Below are positions 6,868-16,576 of a stretch of 64,000 nucleotides of DNA, one piece after another. The notes beneath the pieces are model-generated. The model did no database searches. It was not told the DNA's origin and saw nothing but the letters and a program-made list of their open reading frames with translations. Each line of letters opens with the position of its first letter. Position 1 is the first letter of the stretch. The position numbers and the translations under genes were made by a program. The DNA is from CAKZQX01 sp034435975 (GTDB lineage Bacteria; Chloroflexota; Chloroflexia; Chloroflexales; Chloroflexaceae), in contig DAOTWD010000120.1 in NCBI GenBank assembly GCA_034435975.1, positions 1 to 64,000 of the forward strand, read 5' to 3'.

Positions 6868-9800
6868 TTAGACCTCTGGCAACCCTGGTAGACTCAGCAG
6901 GGGCCGCTGTCCAAAATCGGGAAGTACCGGCGGTGTGGCCTGTAAAAGGTGCTGGATCTCGGTAATCGCCCGCTCCAGTTGTGGATCATCGCCAGCGACA
7001 TAGTCTTGCGGACGAATATCGACCTCGATTGTTGGTTCGGTGCCATAGTTCTCGACGCCCCAGCCAACATCGTGAAACCAGATCGAAAACTCTGGCTGCG
7101 TTGTCACTCCGCCATCCACCAGCGTATTGCGGACGTGGATACCGATGACGCCACCCCAGGTGCGTTTACCAATCAGTGGCCCCAGTTCCAATAGTTTGAA
7201 CGCATGGCTAAACATATCCCCATCTGAACCAGCCTGCTCATTGGTAATTGCGACCATCGGCCCGAGTACAGACTCCTTGGGATAGGGGATTGGTTCGCCC
7301 CAGCGCTGCACATCATAGCCCAGCCGTCGGCGGCCCAGTTTTTCCAGAATGAGCTGCGATACGCTGCCGCCGCCATTAAACCGCACATCAATAATCAGGC
7401 CCTCACGTGCCACCTCTGCGAGATAGCTGCGGTGAAACTCGGCATAGCCATGTGGCCCCATATCGGGAATATGCACATAGCCCACCCGCCCGTCGGTCGC
7501 CGCATGAACACGCTGTCGATTAGTTTCGACCCACTCACGATAGCGCAAAGCCCGCTCGTTACACAAGGTCTTTACGGCCACCATGCGCGGTGGTGCGTCG
7601 TTTTCACCGGCAAAAGACAACCAGACTTCGTTATCAGCCTGGTTGACCAGCAGTTCCTGTGGCAACAGATCTCGCCCTAAGCGCCGCCCGTTAATGGCCA
7701 GCAGTCGATCACCCGGCTTGATATTGATGCCCGGTCGTGCTAGCGGTGAACTGGTATGCTCATCCCACACATCGCCACGTACAATATGCACCACACGATA
7801 GCTATTCGTGTCCGGATCATAGCGAAAATCGGCCCCGAGAAAGCCCTGGTCATAGTGCGGTTCGGGGGGATAATCACCGCCCATTTCATAGGCATGCGAG
7901 GTACCTAGCTCGCCCTGCATCTCCCACATCAGATCCGAGAACTCCGAGCGAGTGGCAATACGCTGCAACAACGGCAGGTAGCGCCGATACACCATCTGCC
8001 AGTCTACTCCGGACATATCGGCTGTCCAGAAGTTATCCCGCTGCAAGCGCCACGCCTCCCGATACATCTGCTCCCATTCGGATCGGGGCAAGACCGAAAC
8101 CTTGATCCGATTCAGATCGATCCAGCCACTCTTGCGGCCGGGTGAACCATTACTTTTAGGCTTTTCACCAGCTTTCAATACCCGCAAGGAATTACCGGCC
8201 CAGTAGATCAACATTTTGGAATTCATCGAGAGCGTAAAATTACCCACGCCTTCGATCAATGTTTCGTGATTTTGCTCCTCGAAGTCATAGATGTCCAGAC
8301 GACCCCGCGCTGGCGATACCCCAGGAGTGCGTGGCTGGTTCAATGTACCCTCGACTGGATAGACCGTAAAGAGTGCCTTGCCCTTGATCCCATGAATCTG
8401 CCCATAGCGCCCGGTTGGCACCGGAAAAGCGATAATGCGCTCGGTAATACCTTCGAGATCGATCTGGAGAACGAGTGGCTCTGATTTCGCCTCCTCCTGT
8501 GGCGCGGCTTTTGGACGTTCATTGGCATCAGTATTCTGGCCTGGCTCTTGTTCTGTGTCGGACGCATCACCGGCATCTGGCTGAGAATCATCAGCATCTG
8601 GACGTTTTTTTTTGGCGTTAGATACAGGTGGAACGGGAATGAACGGCGATTGCAGATCGGCACGTAGCGTCAGCAGGTAGGGCCGCATGCCCGCTGGAAA
8701 GCCGAGATCGAAGTGCAGACTGTCTCGTACTGGATCAAAATCACGGTACGATAGGAAATAGAGGTATTTGCCTTCCGGGTCAAACGCAGGCCAGCCATCA
8801 CGTAGCACGGGCCGAGTGGCGGCGAACGTTTCCCCACTCTCGATCTGGCATAGCTTGATCATCGATGTTTGTTGCGTGTCGGAGAAACCATAGGCCAGCC
8901 AGCGACCATCTGGCGACCAGGCCATACCGCGGATATGGGCATGGCGACTGCGATCCAGGATACGCATGGTGCGCGTTTCGAGGTCAATCAGGATCAACTC
9001 ATGCCGATGGTTGCTCAATGCAACATGCGGTTTCAGCGGCGATGTCAACAGATGCACGGGACGACCGATGTCCAGACCTTCGAGCCGTTCCACGTCAGCG
9101 CTGGTATCAGCGTGATGCACTTCAAGGGCTTCTTCGCCATTGGCATCACTCACCATCACCAACCGCTTGCCGTCACAGAGCCAGGATATGAAGCGATAGC
9201 GTGCACTGTTTGTATCGCCATACTGCATGACGGCACCTTCCCAGTTTGCCATCACGAAGGGTTTTCCACGCACGATGGTGGCAATAAAGTGTCCTTCTGG
9301 ATGAATGGCATAATATTGCATATAGCGCGTGGGATCGACAAACTTGCGGTTGCACTGGTCGCGAGGGCTATAGAACTGGATATCGATCATACGCGTGCTA
9401 TTGCTGGCAACATCATAGAGAAATAGATCGGCCCCGGCGTGGTACACAATCCGCGCCCCATCTGTGGCCGGGTGCCGGACATAGTACTCGCGGTGGTGCG
9501 TGTGGCGCCGCACATCTGTACCAGTGAGAGAGCAGGAATACAGGTTACCAATGCCCTCGTGGTCAGAGACAAAATAGATCCGCTCACCAATCCAGAGCGG
9601 CCGTGCCAGGTTGCCCGGCAGCTGGATCAGGCGCTGCCACTCGCCGCTTCCATCGCGGTCAATCCAGATATCGCCTGTCAAACCACCGCGATAACGCTTC
9701 CAACGTGCAATATCGGTCATGTGTCGGGCGATCACCATCCCTCCCTGCGGGCCATAATCCATACTCATCGCCGCCCCAGTTGGCAGTAGCTGTGGCTCAC

Positions 9801-10173
9801 CACCATCTGGGCTGATTGCATAAAGATAATACTGGCGCATGAACGGTTGTCCCGCGTTACTGGCAAACACAATGGACTGCCCGTCGGGACTCCAGCCAAC
9901 CACCCAGGAGTTAGCACCGAGATAGGTCAGGCGCTTGACATGCCCGCCGGTCGCGGGCATCACATAGATTTCAGGCGAGCCTTCATCGCGCCCGGTAAAA
10001 GCCAGCGTGGTGCCATCGGGTGCCAGAGCGGGAGTCGATGCTTGCCCCGGATTGGCAGTCAGGCGGCGGGCAATGCCGCCCTCAGCGGGTACAGTCCAGA
10101 GATCATCTTCACAGACAAAGACCACCGTGTCATGGTGGATCGTGGGGAAACGATAGTAACCTGCTTCAGTCAT
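6868..10173 (-). CDS. Tricorn protease homologue (S41 family)
   Basis: At 1101 residues this matches full-length tricorn, a large cytosolic protease that trims peptides released by other proteases. Residues 1 to about 500 are WD-like beta-propeller repeats (for example WSPDGQSIVFASN). A charged, low-complexity insert (about 510-560, rich in Asp, Glu, Pro, Lys) follows. Then come the C1 domain, a PDZ domain near LARPGINIKPGDRLLAINGR, and the C2 protease core. Tricorn's catalytic residues are present: Ser759-His760 in GTSHAYE, Ser983-Asp in GSDGDMF, and Glu1046 in YGTEPTIEVD. GAGGATAGG precedes the ATG. It is a single gene. The insert is unusual but in frame. Confidence 0.95.
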   Translation of the reverse strand: MTEAGYYRFPTIHHDTVVFVCEDDLWTVPAEGGIARRLTANPGQASTPALAPDGTTLAFTGRDEGSPEIYVMPATGGHVKRLTYLGANSWVVGWSPDGQSIVFASNAGQPFMRQYYLYAISPDGGEPQLLPTGAAMSMDYGPQGGMVIARHMTDIARWKRYRGGLTGDIWIDRDGSGEWQRLIQLPGNLARPLWIGERIYFVSDHEGIGNLYSCSLTGTDVRRHTHHREYYVRHPATDGARIVYHAGADLFLYDVASNSTRMIDIQFYSPRDQCNRKFVDPTRYMQYYAIHPEGHFIATIVRGKPFVMANWEGAVMQYGDTNSARYRFISWLCDGKRLVMVSDANGEEALEVHHADTSADVERLEGLDIGRPVHLLTSPLKPHVALSNHRHELILIDLETRTMRILDRSRHAHIRGMAWSPDGRWLAYGFSDTQQTSMIKLCQIESGETFAATRPVLRDGWPAFDPEGKYLYFLSYRDFDPVRDSLHFDLGFPAGMRPYLLTLRADLQSPFIPVPPVSNAKKKRPDADDSQPDAGDASDTEQEPGQNTDANERPKAAPQEEAKSEPLVLQIDLEGITERIIAFPVPTGRYGQIHGIKGKALFTVYPVEGTLNQPRTPGVSPARGRLDIYDFEEQNHETLIEGVGNFTLSMNSKMLIYWAGNSLRVLKAGEKPKSNGSPGRKSGWIDLNRIKVSVLPRSEWEQMYREAWRLQRDNFWTADMSGVDWQMVYRRYLPLLQRIATRSEFSDLMWEMQGELGTSHAYEMGGDYPPEPHYDQGFLGADFRYDPDTNSYRVVHIVRGDVWDEHTSSPLARPGINIKPGDRLLAINGRRLGRDLLPQELLVNQADNEVWLSFAGENDAPPRMVAVKTLCNERALRYREWVETNRQRVHAATDGRVGYVHIPDMGPHGYAEFHRSYLAEVAREGLIIDVRFNGGGSVSQLILEKLGRRRLGYDVQRWGEPIPYPKESVLGPMVAITNEQAGSDGDMFSHAFKLLELGPLIGKRTWGGVIGIHVRNTLVDGGVTTQPEFSIWFHDVGWGVENYGTEPTIEVDIRPQDYVAGDDPQLERAITEIQHLLQATPPVLPDFGQRPLLSLPGLPEV

Positions 10174-10360
10174 GACCTATCCTCATTCAAAACGTGCAAC
10201 CAGGTATGGCGCACCAGGCGTGTTTTACATACTGAGAAACAGAATAGATGTTACCTTCATCCTAACATAATGAACGTTTCATCGTAAAGGCTCTTCCGTG
10301 CACGATGAGATCGGTTTCAGCAGACGATCATACCACCGTTCGCCAGCATCTGCTATACTT

Positions 10361-10415
10361 AACAGAAGATACGCGGTGGTATGGTTTGTTCACCTTTTCG
10401 CCTGCGACAGCGAGG
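10361..10415. repeat. Repeat family A copy
   Basis: Contains GATACGCGGTGGTATGG and CCTTTTCGCCTGCGACAG, matching copies at 13420 and 41543 over about 50 bases. It lies in the gap between the divergent tricorn and LCP genes; nothing else recognisable is in 10174-10580. Confidence 0.7.
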
Positions 10416-10580
10416 AAGAGATGCTTTTCCCGCCCCAGATTCTCACCGAATACGAAAATCTGAGGCGGAAAATAGACAATGGACTGCTCTAGCTCAGGCG
10501 CAAAAGACGTTTTGTTCGAGCGCCCGTGTCACTCCTGTTCTTGAGAAGAGCTATGCCCATGATCTGGAAATGAGAGACCC

Positions 10581-12131
10581 ATGTCTGAATCGAAGCTATC
10601 TGGGCCTGAACCTGGTCGTCCCTATACGGGCGAGACAACACCAATACAGCGCTCGCAACCTGGTGTGATCCCTCAGCGCACACCAGTTGCTCATCCTGGC
10701 CCACCGGGAGCACCGGCTCGTCAGCAACCCGGCGGAGTTCCGCCCCGCACATTGGCCGCCCCGCCTGCCCCCCCTGCGCCCTATCACGCTGTGCAGCGTC
10801 GCGCTCCCTATCGCCCACGTCGACGCATCTGGCCATGGGTACGCAAGGCACTGCTCATCGCGCTGGCGGCATTGCTGATGGGTATGGGCCTGTTCTACTG
10901 GCACGTCCATGCTATCGCCCAGACGATTGTCGTGGCCGAAACGCGCCCTAATCCACCCGTGGCTTCGCCGTTGCTGGGCGGCATGAACGTGCTACTGATA
11001 GGGGTCGATGAACGACCCGATTACCCTGGCGAAGGGGTGCGCAGCGACACGCTGATACTGGCGCATATTGATGCGATCAGGCGGCATGTCAGTTTGCTCT
11101 CGATTCCCCGCGATACACAGGTTGAGATTCCTGAAATAGGCATCACCAAGATCAACATTGCCTATGGTCAGGGCTATGCCCGCGCTGCCGCTGCCCAGAA
11201 TCCAGGCCTGACACCGCAGCAGGGCGGCATGGCACTGACGGCCCAGATAGTCGAGGATTTTCTACGGCTACCGGAGCGCGGCCTGCGCGTACAATATACA
11301 GCGCAGATCAACTTTGACGGCTTTGCAGGCGTGATTGACGCACTGGGCGGCATCACTATCGATGTACCCAGGTTGATCATTGATGACGAGTATCCCACGC
11401 CCAATTTTGGCATTATGCGCGTTGAGTTCCAACCTGGCGTGCAGCGAATGGATGGAGCCACCGCGCTGATGTATGTACGCACGCGCCATGCCGATAGCGA
11501 TTTCGGGCGCTCCGAACGCCAGCAACAGGTGTTACACGCGATTTTGGCCGAACTGCGGGCCAAAAACATGGTGCAGCGTATGGCGGTGATGTCCGCACTG
11601 CGACGGGTCGTGGAAGGACAGGACGGCAACGTCTCACCCGTGCTGACCACGCTGCCAATTGCACGGCCTGATGTGCTGCTCGGCTTTATGCTATTGTCGA
11701 TCAACCTTGATCCCGATCAGATCAATCAGGTACACATCAGCCCGGAAACCGTGGCCGTAACCGAAATTGGCACAAACCTGATCTGGGATTCGGACGGTGT
11801 GTGGCAACAGGTTGACCGGTGGCTCACACGACCAGATGAGCGGACAGAACAGGCGACGGTGCAGGTGTTCAATGGTACCGAGATCAATGGTCTGGCAAAA
11901 CAGGTGTCAATCGAACTGGAGCAGGCCCATTTCCGCATTCTGGTACCGGAGAATGCCCCCCCCGGTGATTATCCACACACGATCGTGTACGATGTCAACC
12001 ATAAGCCGCGCACCGGTCAGCGTGTGGCTCGCACACTCCGCGCCAAAATCCAGCATGGCCCACCACCAGATGGCATTGCAAGCCAGGCTGACATTGTGGT
12101 TGTGCTGGGCACAGATAAGTCGCGGCAGTGA
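10581..12131 (+). CDS. LytR-CpsA-Psr (LCP) family cell-wall glycopolymer ligase
   Basis: LCP proteins transfer glycopolymers from lipid carriers to the cell wall. This one has a Pro-rich cytoplasmic N-terminus (residues 1-80), a membrane helix at about 90-108, and the LCP domain with the signature segments VRSDTLILAHID, LLSIPRDTQVEIP and RTRHADSDFGRSERQQQVL, which carry the conserved Asp and Arg residues. A C-terminal LytR_C-type domain begins near VQVFNGTEINGLA. Total length is 516 residues. It is monocistronic, and a second LCP gene of the same design lies at 29501-30946. Confidence 0.93.
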   Translation: MSESKLSGPEPGRPYTGETTPIQRSQPGVIPQRTPVAHPGPPGAPARQQPGGVPPRTLAAPPAPPAPYHAVQRRAPYRPRRRIWPWVRKALLIALAALLMGMGLFYWHVHAIAQTIVVAETRPNPPVASPLLGGMNVLLIGVDERPDYPGEGVRSDTLILAHIDAIRRHVSLLSIPRDTQVEIPEIGITKINIAYGQGYARAAAAQNPGLTPQQGGMALTAQIVEDFLRLPERGLRVQYTAQINFDGFAGVIDALGGITIDVPRLIIDDEYPTPNFGIMRVEFQPGVQRMDGATALMYVRTRHADSDFGRSERQQQVLHAILAELRAKNMVQRMAVMSALRRVVEGQDGNVSPVLTTLPIARPDVLLGFMLLSINLDPDQINQVHISPETVAVTEIGTNLIWDSDGVWQQVDRWLTRPDERTEQATVQVFNGTEINGLAKQVSIELEQAHFRILVPENAPPGDYPHTIVYDVNHKPRTGQRVARTLRAKIQHGPPPDGIASQADIVVVLGTDKSRQ

Positions 12132-12149
12132 GGCGTGCGGCATATCTTT

Positions 12150-12300
12150 TGACGCAAAGACACAAAGGCGCAAGGGTGCAGAGCGGCTGGCTGTTGAAAC
12201 AGTGAAGACGACGAAGCGCAGACGCGACGAGGCAACGGGGAGCGGATGTGGTACGAGGCACATTTTTTTAACGCAAAGACGCAAAGCGGCAGCGGTGCGA
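12150..12300. repeat. AACGCAAAGRCGCAAAG dispersed repeats
   Basis: Two copies of a short repeat, GACGCAAAGACACAAAGGCG near 12150 and AACGCAAAGACGCAAAG near 12270, sit after the LCP gene. The same motif recurs at 61246-61340. There is no gene in 12132-12449. Confidence 0.6.
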
Positions 12301-12449
12301 TGGTTCGTGGCGCACACCCAGGCCGTCGCTCCCTTCCCGAAACCGTGGCCGCAACGGTTGTCCTCGACCAACCTGCCTGGCTCACCATGGATATAGAAGG
12401 TCTATAGATGGGCGCGGTACAACCGCGCCTCGCCACCTCGTCCCTCGCA

Positions 12450-13241
12450 CTAACCGACCACCCCCAACCTCGCCAGCGTCGCCCGATTGCGTGGCCCCTG
12501 ACCCTGATCAACCTGGATGATCACCCAGCGTTGCACCTGGGGCAGCGGCAGCACCAGGTAATCGCCAGTATAGCGACTAAAGGGATGACTCTGGATCTCG
12601 CGGAAGGCCGGGTGCGCCACACCACCTGCCAGCGCCGTCTCGATGATCGGCCAGGGTTGGGTCATGCCTTCAAAGCTGCGCAGATGCCAGCCGGTGGCGC
12701 CAATCGCCATTTCTATCCGCCCCTGATCACGCTGCTCGTCGCGCACGATGATCAGCACATAGACCGGATCAAGGCGCTCCCACAACAGAAACGCCAGTTG
12801 CTCCAATGCTGCAACATCGGGCGCAGTCATGGCCAGCAGATCGGCTACCTGTGCTTCCCAGGTATGTTCGGGAAAATCATCATCAGGCACCTCCGGTTGC
12901 ACCCGTTGACGTAACAGTGCCCGCCCGCCATAGAACACGGTAACTGGCCAGAACACCAGCAGCGCATAGTTGCTTATCAGGGCCAGTTCGGACAAAGGTA
13001 ACAGCAATGCCAGGAGCTGCAACAGCGGTATCACACTCAATACCAAAAGTAACAACCAGAGAGGATCCGTCCGACAAGTCATGCTATAGACCAGCAATGC
13101 CAGCAGTGCTGTGCCATGCAGTGACAGACCGATCAAGGGCAACTGCAACAGGATCAGTGCCTGAGCCAGTGTCAGCAGCGCCAGGTATATAAGCGGTATA
13201 AAGCCAACCCGAACATATGGGTATGACACATGTGAGGGCAT
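12450..13241 (-). CDS. Membrane protein with C-terminal GAF-like domain
   Basis: A protein of about 263 residues. Residues 10-115 hold roughly four hydrophobic helices rich in Leu. The soluble rest (about 135-263) has the layout of a small sensory GAF-type domain (LAFLLWERLDPVYVLIIVRD ... YLVLPLPQVQRWVIIQVDQ). I prefer the ATG at 13241, which has GGAG eight bases upstream, over that at 13265. It lacks a kinase or output domain, so its role is unknown. Single gene. Confidence 0.75.
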   Translation of the reverse strand: MPSHVSYPYVRVGFIPLIYLALLTLAQALILLQLPLIGLSLHGTALLALLVYSMTCRTDPLWLLLLVLSVIPLLQLLALLLPLSELALISNYALLVFWPVTVFYGGRALLRQRVQPEVPDDDFPEHTWEAQVADLLAMTAPDVAALEQLAFLLWERLDPVYVLIIVRDEQRDQGRIEMAIGATGWHLRSFEGMTQPWPIIETALAGGVAHPAFREIQSHPFSRYTGDYLVLPLPQVQRWVIIQVDQGQGPRNRATLARLGVVG

Positions 13242-13415
13242 ACGCACATCTCCGACGGCTGCCATATAGCTATGTCAACTTTATCACGGCCTCGTTTTTG
13301 TTTGATCAAAAACGAACCATAATGTAAACCATAATATTATACATATTTTTCTTTGTACAAGCATAACGCTTATCTTCTATGATAACACACGCATACCCGT
13401 TTATAGATTACGGCT

Positions 13416-13516
13416 CAATGACAGGACTTGCGTGGTGGTATGGTCAGATAGCCTTCTCGCCTGGGGTAGAGTGGTGTTCACGCGACCGCATACGTCCTGT
13501 CAATGACAGGAATTGC
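13416..13516. repeat. Repeat family A copy with terminal inverted repeats
   Basis: The 84-base core 13419-13502 begins TGACAGGACTTGCG and ends with the near-inverse CGCATACGTCCTGTCA. Inside it is GGTGGTATGG...TAGCCTTCTCGCCTG, the family A core. A 17-base direct repeat with one mismatch (13416-13432 and 13500-13516) flanks it. This gap (13242-13736) has no gene. Confidence 0.7.
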
Positions 13517-13540
13517 GGCAGGGTATCTGACGTTCATCGT

Positions 13541-13664
13541 ACTCCAACGAGATATCCCCTGGGTAGAAAGACGTGGCGCGGCTCTGCTCCCTTAAAATCA
13601 CAAGGAAATGTACACGGGGGCTGCAGGCCCCCGCACCCCCGCCAGGATGAAGTCTCGTTAGAGT
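13541..13664. repeat. Repeat family B element, 124 bp with terminal inverted repeats
   Basis: Ends are ACTCCAACGAGA and its near-inverse TCTCGTTAGAGT (11 of 12 pairs). An internal GGGGGCTGCAGGCCCCC palindrome lies near the right end. The copy at 39072-39196 is 125 bp with the same layout. It has no coding capacity, so it resembles a miniature transposable or REP-type element. Confidence 0.7.
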
Positions 13665-13736
13665 AACAGGTTGACATGTTCGGCGTCAAACCACAACAAC
13701 ACCCAACATATGAACGTCAGACGCATCACCACATCA

Positions 13737-15608
13737 TCACGCATCAACCTCCATCAGCAGTTTCCACAACAGTTGCTGATCGGACGCGAGAACAGGCTGC
13801 ATACCATCGCCGTCCAGTTTATATGCACCATGAATTGGCATTTGTTCACTGTCCTCGCCATAGCAGGCAAAAATGCGCCGATAGGCCTCACTCTGCCTCA
13901 TCAGCTCGGCGTGCGTTCCCTGAGCCACCAGTGCACCGCGCCGCAACACCAGAATGTGATCAGCCCAACGGATCTGCGAGATGCGATGCGTAATCAGCAG
14001 CGTCGTACGCCCTTGTAGGACACGGCGCAGCGCACGCTGGATCTGATCCTCGGTGGCACTATCAATCGCGCTGGTCGAGTCGTCCAGGATGAGTATGCGC
14101 GGGTTGGTGAGAAACGCACGGGCGATAGCAATACGTTGGCGTTGCCCCCCAGAAAGCGTCACCCCCCGCACACCAATCATAGTGTCATAGCCATCAGGAA
14201 AGCGCATAATAAAGTCATGCGCCTGGGCTTCACGGGCCGCCTGCTCGATCTGTTCGCGCGATACATTCCCGGCCGCGCCAAAAGCAATATTTTCAGCAAT
14301 CGTGCGCGAAAACAGAAAAACATCTTGTTCGATAGTCGAGATCTGCGAGCGTAGCGACTGCATGCTCCAATCACGCACATCCACACCATCGATCATAATA
14401 CGCCCGGCATGGACATCATAGGTACGATTAACCAGACGGGTCAGCGTACTCTTGCCGGCCCCGGTCTGACCCACAATCGCCACGGTGGAACCTGGTTCAG
14501 CACTGAAACTGATGTCTTTCAGGATAAGATTGGCACCATAGCCAAATGTCACATGCTCAAACACCAGCTTGCCGGTCATCGGCTGCGCCACACCGCCCAC
14601 ATTCTCATCCAGTTCAGTCTCGGCCTTGATCAAACCCAGAATACGTTCCGCGCCCGCCAGACCAAGTTGCACCAGCGAGAACGAAAACAGCGAAATGAAG
14701 GTGGGGAAGCGCAGGATACCAAACAGCCCCATAAAAGCCACCACCGCACCAATACTCAAGCTGCCGTTCAAGAACAGCAGCAGCGCGTGCCCAAACGCCA
14801 GACCAGAGGCGATGCCATAGAGCAACAATGGCAGATAGCGTGCCTTCACGCGACCTTCACGCACAAACAGATCGCGGTACCGCCGGGCATATGCACAAAA
14901 GCGACGGCACTCCTTCAGCTCCTGGGCATAGGCTTTGACAATTTCAATCCCTGAAATAGCCTCGGCCAGGCCACTGTTCATCACGCCAAACTGCATGCGT
15001 AGGGCACCAGTTATCGGGATCAATTCTCGATTGTACTGGTGGAGGGCAATGACAAAGGTAACGAGAAACACCATTGGTACCAGCAGCAACTCAAAGCGCA
15101 GTAACCCGATGCCCATCAGCGGAATAATGGTTATGATAGTCGACTCGGTAATCAGGCTTGCGCCAGGATTGATCATCAAGTTCAATTGCTGCACATCATT
15201 GGTGGCACGCGCCATCACATCACCCACCTCCTGGCGATTATGAAATGTCTGGCTCTTACCCAGCAGGCTGATATACAACTCCTCGCGGGCATCGCGCTCC
15301 AGGCGTTGTGCCAGCACCTCAACGACGAAGGCACTGCCCAGGCTGATAAAGCCCTGCCCAACCCGTGTTCCCAACACCAGCAACGTGAGCGTCAGTAACC
15401 GCGCTTGATCGGCGCTCGTCAGCAGTACATCAAACGCCTGACCAACCAGTACCGGCGACAGGCTAAACAGGATCGCGGTACAGATGTAGCCTGCCACTGC
15501 GATCAGCGGTAGCAGTGGATAGCGCAAGATATGCGCCTTGATCCAGTGTAGCGTCGAGCGACGATCATACGCATACTCGTCTGCGACCGTAAATTCACGA
15601 AGGTTCAC
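13737..15608 (-). CDS. ABC exporter half-transporter with degenerate catalytic Glu
   Basis: A fused membrane-ATPase half of type I ABC exporter fold. Six membrane helices occupy about residues 25-325. The ATPase domain has Walker A GQTGAGKST, signature LSGGQRQR, Walker B ILILDDSTSAID and switch LLITHRIS. The usual catalytic Glu after Walker B is Asp, as in the inactive-site partner of heterodimeric exporters, so a second half encoded elsewhere is likely. I favour the GTG at 15608 because GGGAGG lies six bases upstream, while it abuts the ATG at 15614. Substrate is unknown. Confidence 0.92.
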   Translation of the reverse strand: MNLREFTVADEYAYDRRSTLHWIKAHILRYPLLPLIAVAGYICTAILFSLSPVLVGQAFDVLLTSADQARLLTLTLLVLGTRVGQGFISLGSAFVVEVLAQRLERDAREELYISLLGKSQTFHNRQEVGDVMARATNDVQQLNLMINPGASLITESTIITIIPLMGIGLLRFELLLVPMVFLVTFVIALHQYNRELIPITGALRMQFGVMNSGLAEAISGIEIVKAYAQELKECRRFCAYARRYRDLFVREGRVKARYLPLLLYGIASGLAFGHALLLFLNGSLSIGAVVAFMGLFGILRFPTFISLFSFSLVQLGLAGAERILGLIKAETELDENVGGVAQPMTGKLVFEHVTFGYGANLILKDISFSAEPGSTVAIVGQTGAGKSTLTRLVNRTYDVHAGRIMIDGVDVRDWSMQSLRSQISTIEQDVFLFSRTIAENIAFGAAGNVSREQIEQAAREAQAHDFIMRFPDGYDTMIGVRGVTLSGGQRQRIAIARAFLTNPRILILDDSTSAIDSATEDQIQRALRRVLQGRTTLLITHRISQIRWADHILVLRRGALVAQGTHAELMRQSEAYRRIFACYGEDSEQMPIHGAYKLDGDGMQPVLASDQQLLWKLLMEVDA

Positions 15609-15701
15609 AGGCATCCTCCCAGTAAGGATGGCATCACATCAGGGTACTGAATTCATCATACCAGACAATCCGACCGGATGTAGCATACTTCAGATGGTAT
15701 T

Positions 15702-15755
15702 AATCAGAAGATACGCAGTCACCCCTCAAACAACTTCCGCCTGCGGCAGCGTGGT
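15702..15755. repeat. Diverged repeat family A copy
   Basis: Shares AGAAGATACGC with the copy at 10361 and CGCCTGCGGCAGCG with the family core, but the middle has diverged. Located between the divergent ABC and SH3 genes. Confidence 0.5.
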
Positions 15756-15826
15756 ACCTGGTCTGCCACAGACAAAAAAGATGTCCGCTTTGAATCACCA
15801 CACCCTTCTCTCATATGGACGGCAGT

Positions 15827-15856
15827 TTGAACTACGGTAACAAACTGTGCTATGAT
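15827..15856 (+). promoter_or_regulatory. Promoter of the SH3 membrane protein gene
   Basis: TTGAAC, an 18-base spacer ending in TGC, and TATGAT, about 30 bases before the start codon. Confidence 0.5.
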
Positions 15857-15886
15857 TACGACAGAATGGTGAGAAAGGAGAAGTGC

Positions 15887-16576
15887 ATGAACGATCCTGG
15901 TGAAAAACCACCCCAGGAAGAGCATCCTGACATATTGAGGCAAGCAGAGGCATCTGTTGCAAACCGCCGCATTGATCGTAACGCTGACCGTCTCAAATCA
16001 CCGATCAATGCCGATTGGAGCAAGCGTGAACCGATTAATCCTGACTGGCGTAGTGCACGCAATCGCGCCGTGCGCAGCACGACACGCCGTGTACGGCGTG
16101 CCCCGAACATTGTTCCAACATCGGCCCAGGAGATACCGATCTGGTTGCAGCAAGGTGGCTGGCGATTTGTGGCTGGTGCGGCCGTGCTGTTTATTCTGTT
16201 ACTGACGGTGTTGCTCTGGAATAACCCCGGCGCTCGTAGCAATGAATCTCAAGCCGACACTGTTCCACCTGGGGATACCACCATCATTACAGATGGTGAT
16301 GGAACGTTGCCGATTGACGAACCAGCGCCCGTGATTGAACCACCGCCACCACCACCGGCAGCCATATTCATTATCGCTAATACGGGCGGGCAGGGCTTAT
16401 TTTTGCGCGCCGCTGCCAATGCTAACAGTGAAGTGCTGGCGACTTTGCCAGAGGGTACCCGTGTTGAACAAATCGGCGACGATGTAAGTGGTATGGGCTA
16501 TACCTGGCGTCCGGTACGGACAGACGAAGGCCAGGAAGGATGGGTTGCCGTAGACTGGTTACAACCTGCACCATAA
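15887..16576 (+). CDS. Single-pass membrane protein with extracellular SH3 domain
   Basis: A 229-residue protein. A charged cytoplasmic part (1-90) contains two similar segments, NADWSKREPIN and NPDWRSARN. A membrane helix lies at about 98-118. A Pro-rich linker with six prolines in a row follows, then a bacterial SH3 domain (about 160-229: LFLRAAANANSEVLATLPEG ... GWVAVDWLQ), a fold that often binds cell-wall peptides. The ATG at 15887 has AAAGGAG seven bases upstream; an in-frame extension to 15815 has none. Its TAA at 16574-16576 directly abuts the convergent lon stop. Confidence 0.85.
   Translation: MNDPGEKPPQEEHPDILRQAEASVANRRIDRNADRLKSPINADWSKREPINPDWRSARNRAVRSTTRRVRRAPNIVPTSAQEIPIWLQQGGWRFVAGAAVLFILLLTVLLWNNPGARSNESQADTVPPGDTTIITDGDGTLPIDEPAPVIEPPPPPPAAIFIIANTGGQGLFLRAAANANSEVLATLPEGTRVEQIGDDVSGMGYTWRPVRTDEGQEGWVAVDWLQPAP

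Noticed and set aside
11967..11976. DnaA-box-like TTATCCACAC
   Set aside because: A single copy inside the LCP coding sequence with no cluster or AT-rich region around it.
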